A DNA stretch of 64,000 nucleotides. It comes from Triops longicaudatus. Its lineage: Eukaryota > Arthropoda > Branchiopoda > Notostraca > Triopsidae. Below, one piece after another: positions 12,245 to 26,200 of this stretch. Every line of letters starts with the position of its first letter. The stretch's first letter is position 1. The notes under the pieces are model-generated. The model did not search any database. It was given only the letters and a program-made list of their open reading frames with translations, and was not told the origin of the DNA. A program made the translations under genes and the position numbers. The stretch lies in assembly GCA_022885665.1 (NCBI GenBank), contig JAGQDJ010000019.1, positions 186,001 through 250,000 on the forward strand, given 5' to 3'.

Positions 12245-14842
12245 GATCGATACCAAATTAATGGCATCCACGCCTCCTTTAAAGGACTGGGTGTCTAATT
12301 CTGCCTTAGGTGATATGGTCAAGCTGCTGCAAGAGAAGCCCTTCACCTTTCCCCATCAAATTGGTGAGAAAAAATGGCTGTTTCGCTGACTTTCATGGAC
12401 GAAAAGGCATAATTTTTTTTTCCTTCAAAGAGTGTGAGCAAGAAACGCCTTACTCCTTAGATCAGAGCTCGGCTCACGAAGCTGGTTATGACGCTTATCT
12501 CACTGGCTTGGCATTTATCACCCTAGCAGATTTTCTAGGTACGAACTTTCTTTCAGTTCTCCAGTTGTCCATTAATTACAGAAGGTTGGGAGGCGGTCAA
12601 CAAACACGTTTTTGTCACTTCCATGTTCGTCTTCCATTTTTATAAGGAAACTTTTTGTTAATTATTCATTTTCCTTACCCTCCAGGAAAATGCGCACAAG
12701 GTGTGGGACCTCGAGTTTTACCAGATTCGCCTTTTTTGGAGCCTTTCATTAACAAGTAGAAAGACGCAAACATGAAACAAACCAACTTGTCAGTTTTATG
12801 ATTCTATCAGCGCGTTTTCCTTGTTTGTTCCAGGTTAAATTTGACTCGTGTCATCGATATTCCCTATATCGATATGACCGGACCAGACAGTATGTTACGT
12901 TCTTGCTCCTTAATATGAAATTTCCGTTAATTATGCATATTTTTGTCTCTTTTTTTCGATTTTTTACTACAGCTTAAAGAAGTCATATTTTTTACTTATT
13001 TTGAAAATATTCACTTTTTCAGTTTCTCCTAGCCGAGATCACGTCTTCCACTTAACATTTCCAAAAGAGTGGCGAAATAATGACATATTTCAACTTTTTG
13101 CACCATACGGTAAGTGTTAATTAAAGTCGTAGGTGTAAGTGGTTTTGTTTTGCATTTGCTTTAACGGTGTGCATTTTTTGTGCGCATGCACTAACGTAAT
13201 ACCGTACGAGTTGCTAAATTGAACCTTATGGTAGGCGGAGTTCAGGTCCACTGGCTTTCGGATGTAAGTGCCGCAGTGTCGTTACGATGCAAAGAACAAG
13301 CGCCGTCGCTCTTAAAGGAGTTCCCCAAGTCATCTCTGTATACAATTATGTCCTACGCGTCTTACGTACTGTTGGAGCAGGTGCAGTCGAAAAAGCGTAA
13401 AAGCGAAGAGGATGGCGATACTGATGGAGATGAGGCTGATAATGGCACTAATAGTGGACGGCTGCAATCTGGATTGGCAGCTAAAAGGCTCCGCGTGCAA
13501 TCCGGAAAGTAAGAGTGTCTAGAGAAGGTTATTTTCGAAAAGAAAGAAAAGTTATAGTATACTTATTTCAATGCCCTTGATAGAAATGCCAAGGAGAAGA
13601 TGGAAAACGAAAGCAAAAATGGCACCGTGCCTTCAGGTAGGTTATTTTTCAGTTTCGTTTGACCACTAATAATATCAAGCCAGTAAGCGTTAATTTTCCA
13701 TCTATTCTTATGGCTTTCGTACTACTACTTCTTTTAAAAGGACATGCGGGGCTTCTCGTACATGTACCATTGCACAAACGAAGTGTTTATTCGGGAATTT
13801 CCATTTCTTTACACAGAACACTGTTAGATTAGTCATACTCATGATAGCGAATGCCCAATTCTTGCTTTACCGTACATAGTTGTTTAAATTGATGTTTACG
13901 ATTCCGTTGAAAGTAATTGGCAGTAGAACACTAATGATGTCACCTAACCTGTTCCATGGTTTTGTTGACATAACAAGGAGTTGACATCGTCGGCCATGCA
14001 TTATAGAGAGGAAACTAGCTATACGAAACACTGATGATCTTAATAACTGAAATATTACTTTTAATCCAATTCGTCATTCGACAGTCTGCTTATTTCGACG
14101 TACAAGCTTGGTAGGAGAAAAAAAAACTCGTTTTTGAATCATATGTCGATGAAATTCGAAAATTTTACAAGTGTTACCCCGGTAGGTCGGTGCTTCTCAA
14201 GTCTGGGTAATTTTCCTAAAGTTGACTAATAATAGCGGTTTTTGCGAGTATTATGTAACGAGGTTTACTCACCTTGATTAAAAAGTTTTTTTTTAAGATT
14301 AGGAATGTTTAGGTTACAAGGAAAAGAGTTAAAGAAGCACGGGCAAAAGCGGTCGACGTACTGCAGGTTTCCGTTATCAGGGATAATATCGCTGTTTTCC
14401 TACTTTTATTTTATTTTTCGGTATTTTAAGCATGTCTCCGTAACGTTTCAACAATACCGTTTTAATCCGGTAAAATGTTTTCAAACGAAAGCATAAATAG
14501 AGGAATCTTACGACGCGCTTTTTTGTGTCTTAAACGTGTTCGCAGAAATCGTGCACTGACGTGTGCAGGTAACATATTGCGTCCGTATTTCACTAGCGCT
14601 ACGCAGTAACACACTGTAATAACCTTATATATTTATGCGCCATTACACGACGCTCCGTATTTTAGTAAATTTAAAATAAGAATGACAACTTCGGTATTAA
14701 GTGTTTCAAATAACGCGTTGTATTTCCAGAAAGCCTACAGATGTCGAAAAGTAAATCCAAGATTGTTCGAAAGAATTTCGACAAGCTTTTACCTTCAGTC
14801 CGAACTCACGTTTACGCTACTTTCAGAAGTATTAAACTGTAA
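10890..14842 (+). CDS. PARN: Poly(A)-specific ribonuclease PARN
   Basis: Deadenylase of the DEDDh family that trims poly(A) tails and matures small RNAs. Exons: 10890-10908, 10976-11335, 11421-11595, 11667-11768, 11835-12012, 12062-12183, 12242-12363, 12431-12538, 12686-12755, 12834-12889, 13023-13109, 13235-13508 and 13584-13636. A final exon, probably 14730-14842, follows; total about 612 residues (human 639). The tiny first exon gives MHVTRT, and the splice creates the Asn of MHVTRTNFDEVL, matching the family start. Catalytic residues are all present: Asp and Glu in SIDTEFTGL, Asp in MIDTKLMAS, His and Asp in HEAGYDAYLTG. An R3H-type segment (FQRKLIFTHVQPK) interrupts the nuclease domain as in other PARNs. 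An RRM (DHVFHLTFPKEW) and a Lys-rich tail follow. The terminal exon is uncertain: 13741-13832 is also in phase. Confidence 0.93.
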
Positions 14843-17179
14843 TCCTGGAATGAATTGAAGAGTTAAAGCTCTGACTTGAATAAGCAGAGTTACATCTATG
14901 AGCTTGTCTTTTGTAACTGTAATGCATTCTTGTGACGCTGTTGTTAGCCTTGGTGGTGACCAAAAAAATTAAATGTAATTTTGGTATTTATTTTTCATTG
15001 CTTACCTCTGTGACAGCTGTATTCGACGTGCCGGAATCGTGGGATTAGCGCCTAACAACGGAGGTCCGAGTTGACAATTTCGCTGAAAAGGTGTTGAGTG
15101 ACGAATCTTGTGTGGTGCAGTGGCTCTGGGATTTCTCAGGGCATTGCCCCATTGCATGGCATATGCCCACAAGAACCCCCAAAGTCCCACACTTGCTTTT
15201 ATATTAAGAGCAAAACTGGTGAAAATTGTTCGTCTGTTGTTGCAAACAATGATAAATACACTTTTTGGCTAACATGTGGACAGATTGGCGTGCACTGATT
15301 CTTCCAACCACTCCTTGGGACTTAGCAGGCCAGTAGGCTTCCTTAAGAGGTCCAAGTCCCAACCCACAGTTCCGCCAAGTCCCTTGGTGTGCAATGGATT
15401 GTCAGCCAAAATGAAACTGTATCCGTGTTGTGTCCCGTCCACCGTGCGTCGAGACTTGCTTACTTGAGCCAAATGAAACCGAAATGCCATCGAGGTACCG
15501 GTCCCTAAACGACGGAAGGTTCGGTAATACTGACGACTGACCATAGCCGTACTGTTGTTTCAGGTAGGACTGTGACAAGGTGAAGGGAAAGAATGAAGTT
15601 CAAGGTAACCAGAGATGGGTGGAGGAAAAACCATAACGGAACTCTCTGTTGGGACACCTGCCGAGGTAACGAGAGCAACCTCCAAAAGGAGATTCGTTGG
15701 AATACCTCCACGCTGAATCCGCAGTCGAGACGCCGGGCTGTTGCTTTAAACTTCTTCAATGTCATGACCGCCTTTTTTCTGTGTGCTTTGCTTACCTTTT
15801 TGAAAAACGTTAGACCTAATCTTTGGGCCCAGGGTTGGCGATCTCGTGCCCGGAACCCCTACATCCTTGTCAGCATCCGCTTTGGGAAGAAGGTGAAAGG
15901 CGTGTCTGGCTGTCTCTCAGCCGCCTCCGCTGCAGGCCAAGGTGTGGAAAGCTTGACGTGGTCCTGTTCTTAACACAGAACTCGACCACGTGTTGCGTGC
16001 GCCTTGTCCCCGTTAACAAAATGAGTGCAATTGGACGTTTTCCTGTCTCACTCAACGTCAATGTATGAACTGCGAACGTTAATCCCTTATCTGTTTCACA
16101 TTTTCGTTCCTTACCTTACCTTACCTTCTATAGTCTGGGCTCAAAAGACTAGAGGAAGTAGTTCGTGTTTCTCAGCCGCCTTCAGGTTTTCTTTTTCTTT
16201 TCTCGTGCGAAGGAAATTTTAAAGCTGCGTGAATCCGTGACGAGCCAACAGCGGAAAATTCCCTAGAAGAATTACCTCGCATTTTGTCGTGTACACAACA
16301 ACAATTCACGCTTCGTCTGATTACGGGCTCTCAGACAGTGATACGAACCGGAAAAAGTCGCAGTTTCTAAAGGGAGGCCCCTCTATACCTTCTAAATTGT
16401 TTCGTCATGATCAATTTTTGCGGTTTATTAAATTACGTGCATATCTGCAACATTCACTTTTGGTTTATGGGGTCTTCCTTTAAGCTGATTTTAGTTTGCG
16501 TACCGTACAATGCAGGAGTCCTGTCAAGAGTCAGACTACATTTTGGTGATTCGATAAAAGTTAAAATCCAATGTCTGTGGTAGATTTGGTTTGCTCGTAT
16601 GGCACAAAAACAATAAAAAACAAATACGAGTTTACTCCTGGGGAAATTAATTTAGCTTTCGAGTTATAGATCTTGCAAACTGCAAATTACTGTGCTAATA
16701 AGCTAAGTAGTGCAGCTTGGCAATTAAACAACTCGTAACGGAGCGGTGGTCTTTTCATTTTGCCAAAGGACTTGCTGAGATGATGGAAGCGAGCGATCAT
16801 ATTGTCTACTGGCCAGCTTTTTAAAGCGGAACTTCGTGTTTTCGCTTCAGTCAACAAAATGACAGAAGTGAAAAAGTATAGCAAACGTTCCGCTTTTTTA
16901 CGTCGACGTTTCACAGCGCGATAATGACCAGGCAATTCTAATCTTTCAGAAGGAAATTATTCTTCGCCCGTGTTGCTGGGCTTTTGCCTTGGGACGTGGT
17001 TTGGTCCCGGCTTTAACTTAAGGGAACACCGCAACGTCATAGCTTTTAAAACAAACAGGAAACACAGTTTGAATTCTGATAAAGGCAATGCAATTACCCA
17101 TCCTATCTCCCGAAAATCGGATTTAAAAACGGTTCGGGGTTTGGAACGTGTGAATGAGAGCATCGAAGAAAACATCCTA

Positions 17180-17183
<4 letters not shown>

Positions 17184-17209
<26 letters not shown>
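17184..17209 (+). repeat. T26 homopolymer
   Basis: A run of 26 T bases in the non-coding stretch. It might be the tail of a reverse-strand retrotransposed copy, but I see no target-site duplication or element body next to it. Confidence 0.8.
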
Positions 17210-17210
<1 letters not shown>

Positions 17211-20159
17211 CCTTGTTCGCGATTTGTGACGCTTTTACGCACACTTCATGACGGACTTGATGGATTCTAACCGACTGCTTCGAAACTGAAGGCAACACAA
17301 TCATCTGGTTTGTATACTTTGGCCTCCCCTTATCGTAGCTTTAGGCTCAAAACTGGATTGCAGTGTATGTCATCGACTCTAGCTAAGAAAGAAAGAAGAT
17401 AGCAAAACCTTATTTCACAGCATTATCAATCTTTGCACAATTCTTTGTCAGCGTTCGTTTCACTACGCGAGACGTATCCTTTTGGCAAGAGAGTCATAAT
17501 TCAGGAAAATCCCTGTAATAGTTTGCATTCGGGAGCGACTGTGGAGGGAATTTTTGAATCTAAGCTGTTGGCATTCTAATTTTAGTCCTTATAAGGGGAA
17601 CTACGCGCTATATAACAACCCGCCCCAGACCCAACAAATCTTAGGGCAAGGTAAACCGATTCCGTCCGGTCACTGACTTAACATGTGAATGAGCCGACAA
17701 GATGCTTTTGGCGGATCAAGCTCTCTGTTTATGTTTATTGTGTTTAAATGTATTCTGTGTAAAGCCTTTCTAAACACGCTTTTTCTCGTTTCGTCAACTA
17801 AAGCGACGGTAAAGTGGACAAAGGTAAAAAAAAGGTGTGCAGGACACAAGTTTTAACATGTTTGCTAGCCCAGCGCTGTTATTCACACCTGGTTGTCGTA
17901 TAAAGTAATCATTTAGCATTGTCACGAGCTATGTGTCGTGAATTTCCAAACGATTAATAAAAAATTAAAACAACGTATAAGAGGAAGTATTTGGCCATAT
18001 ACGTTATATGTAAGACGTTTGGAAGCGTTCACGCAAGGTGTGCGCAAGTACTGAACTATTGAAGGTCTATCGAGCCCTATAAGGCTTTCGAACTCGTGTT
18101 ATCAAACACCCAAATTTTGACAGTCGTGTGAACCTAGGTATTAGTATCAAATATCTTACACAGGGGAGGAAAACAGGTTGTTTGTGAACGATTTCCTTCT
18201 GGGCAATTAAGCTCATTGCTTGGAAAAATTTAATCGGCCTCCAATCTAAAACTGTTTTATATAGCAGGAAAAAGCTGGTCTGTTGGAGGTGCAAAAGGGC
18301 GAGGGATTGTGTGCCTGTAATGGGTTTGGCGGGGGGAACTTGGCCGCTATTATACCTGACTAGATTGAAGATGGTTGCGGCAGATAAGCGCCGTCTCACA
18401 CACGCACCTCTATACGTCGAACTACACATCCGCACGAAGGCACATTTCACGTTCGACTCTTTCAGACTACGGTAATGTCTAACTTTGGCGAAGGTAAATG
18501 CAAAGCACCTAGAAGCAAAGAAGGCACTTCTCACTGGAGAGCAGCTTCCACCTGGTCTGTTACTTGGACGACTTAGCAAGGTATATACCAAGTCGCTTTT
18601 GGTGCCGGTCTTGGTTTCAGAGCAGAGCAACTACCCTGCCCACTCACTTGAACCTGAACCTGAAATGTTTCAGCGTCGTGATGACTCGGGGCAAGGGATG
18701 GGCAGCAGTCCATGCAAAAGCCATGGCCCAGGGTCCTCGCTCTTTCTCTAGTTTTTGACTCCTCTCGTCTGTATAACATTCACCCACAAGACCTTTTATT
18801 ACATGCTACTTAAAACTACTACCCCGTGACCTAAACCAAACTGAACCGAGTTTTCTTTTGCCCATTCAAACTTCCCAATGGAGTTCACATGCCACGGTAC
18901 TGTCTGACCAACTCGTAGCTGTCGGGGTTCAAGTAAGAAAGTGCGGGGAAATTACTGCATACCTCAAGAGGATCGGTCATTTAGTTCACATTCTATTGAT
19001 TTAGGCTCAATAAGCATGGCGTCAGGTAGACTACAAAATTGAGATTTTGTATCGTCCGGGGGTCTTACAGTGATTCAGTACTTCATGCTGAGATGCTGAA
19101 GAAGGCAAGGATAGCTTATCTCGAGATATCGTATTGGATGGCAACGGATATTGAGGGAGTTTGAGAGAAAAAAAAGAGTATGATGCATCGCGAGGTTAGA
19201 AAACCGAATGCGGAAGATAGCAGCTGGATTGTTTACTTGTGCTGCTATACTTGTTGGACCAAGTTCAAGTTCAGGGGCTTTATTTTTTTTTCTGTTTAAG
19301 TTCGATGCAGGTTTAATCATTGTGCCTTTCTTCTTCTGTGGCTCTAGTCTTTCCTCTGTTTACGAGACTGTTATGGATGGAAACTGGGTAGCGTGAAGTA
19401 GCCTGATCCACGTTCCATATAAGCGAGAGGACGAACGTTTTTGCAGGATCCGTAATTGGACTTCTTTATCTTTGCATTTAGAGGCGTTAACTAATTGAAA
19501 ACCTTGCCTCTTGTGACCATATTTGTTCACTTTACGAACAATTGAAAATTTAGGGGTTCCTGGTGCATTAAAAAGCAATTCACTCAGTGAAACAAGAGGA
19601 GAGAAATTCAACCTTAGCTGTTTTTCGGGGCGTAAATCGTGACCGACAAACTTTTGACTTCCGGCGCCCCATCTTTCTATTAGTTTGGACTTGCTGTTCT
19701 TAAAAAAGACCTTTAACATCGAAAAACAGCATTTAACTCCTTGTGCTCTCTTGATCCCTTAAAAATAAGAGAAGCACAAAAAATTGGACCAAAAAAAAAA
19801 AAACGACAGTAACTCCCGTTTCTGCTCTCCCTTCTCCCAGTCATGACACGCTTGAAAACTTGGGCTAATTGTCGCCGAGAGTTAAGTTGTATAACAGCAA
19901 CGCTTTTATAATCGCTGCTGTTACTTCCTTTTTTGTCTGCTATTGCTTGATGAAGGGATTTGTGTACAGTTTTATTTTCCTGTGACTTTTTTATTAGTTT
20001 CCAGACTTCAGTTTTGGTTTGCTGCAAGTTTGGTCAGTTCGTGCTTGAGGTGGAGTTGTATTCTAATTAGGGGGTGGACATTGGAATTTCACCAGGCATG
20101 GTCTACCTTTTATTTGAATTTCAAGTCCGCTGCTTATTTAGATCAGTGATGACCCCTGC

Positions 20160-20167
20160 TGACGTCA
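20160..20167. promoter_or_regulatory. Perfect CRE palindrome TGACGTCA
   Basis: The full 8-base CREB/ATF site occurs once in this non-coding stretch, far from any gene I can call. One such site by chance in 64 kb is expected, so it is only a candidate. Confidence 0.25.
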
Positions 20168-23100
20168 TCGATCAGTTCAATGGCCCGCACCCTTTCTTTC
20201 TTTTCGTACTCTCGTTTCCTTTTAAAGAATGTATAAGGAGCGGAGCATAATACAGGCAGAGGGAGGAACAAGGATTAAAAATGAAATAAAAAGAAGTCAC
20301 CTGGGCGGACAAAACTTCGACGTTTAGGAAAATTGGTAGAAGGGCGAACGATATCGACCAATTTTTACCGCGCCGCGTTTAAGAACGTGATAGCTTCTCC
20401 CGCATTTCACGTCTGCTGGTCGGCACCTGGTTGCCACACATGACCCACGTTTTCTTTCCCTGGGATGCCAACCAACCGCACCTTAATTGAACATCTTTCC
20501 CGGGACTTTTTCCAGTGTAGGAGATTTTCCACTCAAGGCATCTAGAAACCGAATAAAAGTATGTTTCAGTAAAGTTACAACTGAGATCCTCCTCAATGAG
20601 CGTGTAATATACGGAGATCTTTACCGTATGAAAATGATACTCATTAGTCTTTTATCCGAAAGGAAAACCAAGCGAAGACTTTGACTAAGACAAATGGAGT
20701 CATGGAACAAGTTCAACTGGCACATGCTCACGAGATTATGATGCGTTATTTTGTAGAGAAAAGATAAAGTTTATGTCCGTTGGAATTGTTAAATTTTTAC
20801 GTATTTTTTGTTATTTCAAGAAAAGGAGAGTTACTATTATCACTTGTGCAAGGTCACATCTTTCCTGTTGGAAACCGATGGTGTAGAGTTTTTATGGCAA
20901 GTGCAGAGCACTTGGCTCACTGTTAATTAGCTGAACATAAAGTTAAACCCAGAAGCAACCAAGATGGAAAGCCAATTCGAATTTATCAAGAGTTACGCGA
21001 AAGAACTCGATTTTTTAGAAGAAAAAACCCACCTGTTAACAAGGTAATTAGTTACGGCTAAAAGCTTTGTGGGCAAGGGCGTTTGTCTTCCGTTAAGAAA
21101 TTAAGTCTTCTTCACAGGTAAAGAAACGAAAATAGCCACTTTATCACCTTTTACGCACACCTGCTAAAGCGCTACCACTTACGTAACAGATTAGGCATAG
21201 CGTGTGTTTCTTTTTTCGTGTGTTTTCGCCACTGTAAAGTTCGTCCGAAAATTGCGCCAATAATTTGTTTCTCCCATAAGAACTGTCTTTCAAGTGCGGC
21301 TAGCTCTACGTGGGGTTGTGTGAATATGTTGTGATAACGTTTTTCGCTGAATTAGGGCCCAAACTTGGCGACGTTACTGTTAGCACGGCAGTTGTCCACG
21401 CAACTAAACTCACCTGCCTTTTTACCTGCCCAGGCGCCCTCCACAGATGCCGTCTTGCCACTAAAAGTCCAATGCCGCTCTCGTTCGGGTCCGGAAAGAA
21501 AAAGACCTCCAGAACGTTATATCCCAAGCCCAGTAACCGCCCATTTCCCGGGCCACAAGCCATAACCGAAAACCCCGGCGAAAGAAGAAGAGAGACGATT
21601 ACATTGAGAGCATCTAGCAAAGAAGATGAAACTAGTGGCCAACCGTTGTTGGTGGTATGAGTTCTTAAAAGCTTGGCAAGTCTTTTCTTGTTATTCAATT
21701 TTCTTTTTCCTTCGTTAGTTGAAAATTTTATAACTGCAACAAGCTTCCTTCAACTTGGAAAACGACAAAAAAGGGAGCATCGAACATGAAACAGCCCAAG
21801 GAGGAGATCCGAGGCACGATTCACGACCGCATTAGCACATTATAATGCTCTACTTCAACAAGCGACCGAAGAAGCTGCCGCTTTGCCAATACAATAGTTA
21901 TGCGTACATAACCTGCAACCCGGTTTTCGGACGATTGCTTAAGTCCCAAGAATGCAAGGAAGTCTTTTTCGTGTGTGCGCAAACAGCATCCCTTGAGGAA
22001 TATCTATTTTTAAAAAATCAGATGAAAGATAAAAAATAGGAGAGGTCGCCTATTTGGTCCTTCTTTTATTCCATCGTTGATGATGAAGAGATGCCGGCGC
22101 CGATAAGGATGTAGAATTCAGGGCTATTTGAGCTAAGGAAAGACAAAAGGTCCTTCCAGTGTTGTAGCAGTTGGCCTTGTCTGTCAAAGGTTAAGCAGTA
22201 GAGAGAAAGGAGGGAAAACGTAAACTACTGGTGGTAGACGTCGTGGGTTGTCTTTACTTGTCGAAACCTCTTGCTTGGAATTGATGCACACGACATGGAC
22301 GTCAAGTCTTGAGAGGCAACTACGTATGAACATTCGCGCGCGCACTGTAGACGCAACTTGGGAGTCTTTTTAAAAAGTGCAAAAAGGTTGACGCTAGATG
22401 ACTTGTTTGGGCTCTTGGTTAAAGGGGTGGTTTATATAATCCTTGTTTTGCTATCCTGTATCAGCTGTGGCGTTCTGTGACAACCAACGAGGTTCGACAA
22501 CGAACATTAAGAAAGGCGTTACTTGTGGCTTGAGCTTAAGAGATTATGCAAATTTCAAGGAAAGAAATTTGCATACGTGTGTGCGAAACGTTGTGCGACA
22601 GGATTGCAATTTCCTCGTGAAGCATAAATGATAATAAGGTGCAATTAAAAGCTGCATTGTAGAGCTATGCAAAGTGGCAAGCGCTCCTCTTTGGGACAAA
22701 CGTCCAAGTGGACTTGCGTGAACTTCATTTACGAGTTAAAGATATCAAGCACAAGTTACACGGATGAAAGGGATGGGAGGCGACAGCTATTATTATGCTC
22801 ACTGTTGTCCCAAAGTAGACCAGGTGATACGAGCAGCCAGGGGACGATGGGAGAGCAGGAGAGAACGCAAGGACAAGCTTTGCTTTTGGAGGCAAAATAA
22901 CCAAACTAGAAAGCCTTAGACCGTTTCTTCGAAATCGCATCATCAACAAAAGTGGGTTGACTGGCTTTTTGCTACACAGTAACTCAGTGTCCTCGTAGCA
23001 TTGACTAGTTCGGTCAGCGTCAACCAGGTATTCTCAACTGTCACAAACTGTACTCGCTTTACAAACATCGCATGCCTCCTAAGAGCGTTTGCTAGCTTTA

Positions 23101-26100
23101 CCAATAAAAATACACACTAACTGTATTATTAAAAAAATGAGCACGGGCAGTTTCGCTACACCTGGATCGTTAGCGACCCTATAGCTGTCCTTTTTTATCC
23201 ATTCATAACCACGTATTCATTCAGCTCTGAAATCCCTTTCTTTACACTACAGACTTAGCTGTAAAATATGTCATACTGCAATAACTGTAATGAGATGTAA
23301 TTCACGGCTGCTGTCTGTTCGCCGCATTTTACGAGTCACTAAAGTTTCCAATATTTCACGACTTTATGTGTAAAGTACAGTACAGCAATCTTCAGTTTCA
23401 AGTTAGTCAAAATATGCACGTATCACAATCGTAAATTACAAGCATACTTTCGTACGTCAAAAGCAGGGTCTAACTGGCCATTGTGGCAGTGTGGCAAATG
23501 CCGCATGGGCCGGTGCCGAAAAATGCCTTTTTGGGCCGGGTCTTTCTAATAATAAAATTATAATAAGGCTACAAATTTTAGTGAGGCCGGCCTCGAAAAT
23601 TTCCTCAATGGGCCGCTGGCAAGTCAGTCCGCCTTCGGTCAAAAGAAATGTAATTGCAAATTCTGTGTCCTCAACTTTTGGAAGCTGAGTAATCTTCAGA
23701 GAAAAACGAAATATAGTTGCGTATATTGGATGAATGTAATATGTTACAGTTTTAGATGCGTAGTCTGCATTACATTATGAGGTGAATTCGTTTAAAATTT
23801 ACGTAGTGGTGGTATTTCGAAAAGATTGGGTGCATTGTTTAAGTAGCTTTCCTTAATCACCGTGGGGATTTTGACATTATTCATGAAATTATTTCATGTT
23901 TTAGATCCATGACATAACAGAAGGGTTTGAAATGCATTATTGTACAGTTTCATACTATTAATTACATGGTTGATTTAAGAGTGTTATTTTTGTTTAGTCC
24001 AGAATTAACAGTACTTTTATAAAATTCACCTATGACTTTGTAGGTGCTAGATAACATGTGTAAGTAATAGACGCAACTTAGAAAGTGTTGAATTTTGCTT
24101 AAACTGAATATAATAAATCAACTTGTATGCACAATAATTTTTTAGGGGGTAAATCAGTAAAAACTCTTTACTGATAGTCTACATACCAAACAAGGCGGTG
24201 GAAAAGTATTTAAGTCGATCCAGAATGCTCAAAACAAACTCATAATCAGTAATAATAGCAAAATTTTCGAGACATCATACAGAAAATGCCTGTATCATTT
24301 GCAGCCTTTCGGTAACCTATATTATTTTGTCACGTTCGAACTTTGCTCCAACTTTGGGAGCTTCAGTTTTTCTCCAAAGGAAATTGGAGTCGGTAGCTCC
24401 ATGAAAGTCTAGACCTTATCCTTATCTTCATTCCGTTTTTGATTGGAAAAAAATCAAATCCACCTGTTGAGTGAGGCCTGTAGGCTATATGGTGGGAATT
24501 AAGAAGTGCTCAATTCCAGGAAAATAAAATAGTGCTCTGAACTAGTAACACAAGTTTAAGGAAAAGATGGGGCTTATGAGGGAAAAATCGAGATCAAGGA
24601 AATTCTGCGTAATACCGTGTAGGGCGCAGGGGCGTAGGTGTATAAGGGTTAGGAAGGTATGTAGTCTATGTAGGTTCATCATATCATTTTCATGTTATAG
24701 GGCAGTTCGCGAGCGGCTTTAACGTCTTCTAGGGCAGTACAAGCCTAAGGCTGCGAACCACGCCCATGCTTTGGGACGTGGGGACGTGGACCTGCATAAC
24801 CCGTAAAGGTAGCGTAGAAGAAAACCGGAAGTAGTCCAGTTCGCCCAAGCAGCTACCTGTGCTACCTCTGGTACGACAACATTAGAAACCACACCTCCTT
24901 GGATCACTCAGTACCGTTTGCTTTTCTCTAAGGAAAATTTCAGGCTCCCAACTGTTTGGACTATAACTTGCGCGTAATCAGGCTTGTCGTTCCATTTAAA
25001 GCTATTTTAGATAACAAATAATCACGTAACGCTGTGTAAAATCATTAAGGCCATTAATAAGCGAAAACAACTGTAGTACTGATAGCAATACTGGTCTATC
25101 CATTAAGACTTACTTTACCTTATTTATAACCTGAATTAAACGTATTTTACGAATCCCTTTTGCACGAGTCAGGTCGTAGCACAACAAAAACAAAAATCAT
25201 CCTTGAAAGTAACTAACGCTGTATAAGCAACTTCTAATATAAGGGAAAAACAGAAAAAGTCGACTGACGGAATTGCTTTCATGCCAATTATCTAGTCTGT
25301 GCTCTGCATCTGCCAAACTAAAGTTTCTTGTTTCCAAACCTTCTCCCAAACGTGACTGATAGCTCTAGTTGTAATACGATATACCTTGCTTACTAGATAT
25401 CTCACATCATGTCAAGAAATGCCCTGGAAGTCATATAAACCCAAATAGGGTGAATCTGTACAGTATTTTGTGCGTTCTTATGTCTATCGCATTCTTTTTT
25501 GTTGCGTTACTTTGCGATAATATCAAAATTTTCATGTTGAGATCGCGTACACAGAAGATCCTAACCCGACACTCTCACGTGACAAACACGACTTTAAGCA
25601 ACTACCATCAGTTTGTGTTACATTAAGCTACTTTCAGTTACTTTCGTCCCGCAAAATTATGCAGCCTTAAAACTAAAATAATTAAAACTATTACACATTT
25701 TGTGCTCCAATCTTTACACGTTATGTGCATTACGCATATCCATGTGCAAAATGCAGTCCAAGTCTCTTTAGCCGGTATTATTTAAACCGGTCATGTTTTC
25801 GTGAAATTTCCCGCGAATTCATTCTTCGTTGCATGTTCCAAGAAAAATACAACGTTAAAAATAAATAGAGACTACAACTGTTGATAGAAAATAAAGTTAT
25901 AAATTCTGACAAAGTAGTGCAATTTCTGCAATACACAGGAATTGAAATAGAAATCACTAAAAGCACTTAATTTCTTTGTTAGTTATTTGATAGTTGATAA
26001 ATAATTACGGATAACACAATATATTATATTTTCCTACAACATAATCTTTCTAATAGCTATTTTAAAAGCCTGTTCCCAGTTATCGAGTTTTTTCCCTAGT

Positions 26101-26153
26101 TATCCCCCCCGTTCGTCCGGGAAAATGTCGATATCCGTTCAGGAAACAAGAAC

Positions 26154-26155
<2 letters not shown>

Positions 26156-26197
<42 letters not shown>
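26156..26197 (+). repeat. T42 homopolymer
   Basis: An uninterrupted run of 42 T bases, the longest homopolymer in the window. Its length in the assembly is likely approximate. Confidence 0.85.

Positions 26198-26200
<3 letters not shown>

Noticed and set aside
21306..21698. Open frames on both strands of the same segment
   Set aside because: Both strands are open because the segment is relatively GC-rich; neither frame has a domain.
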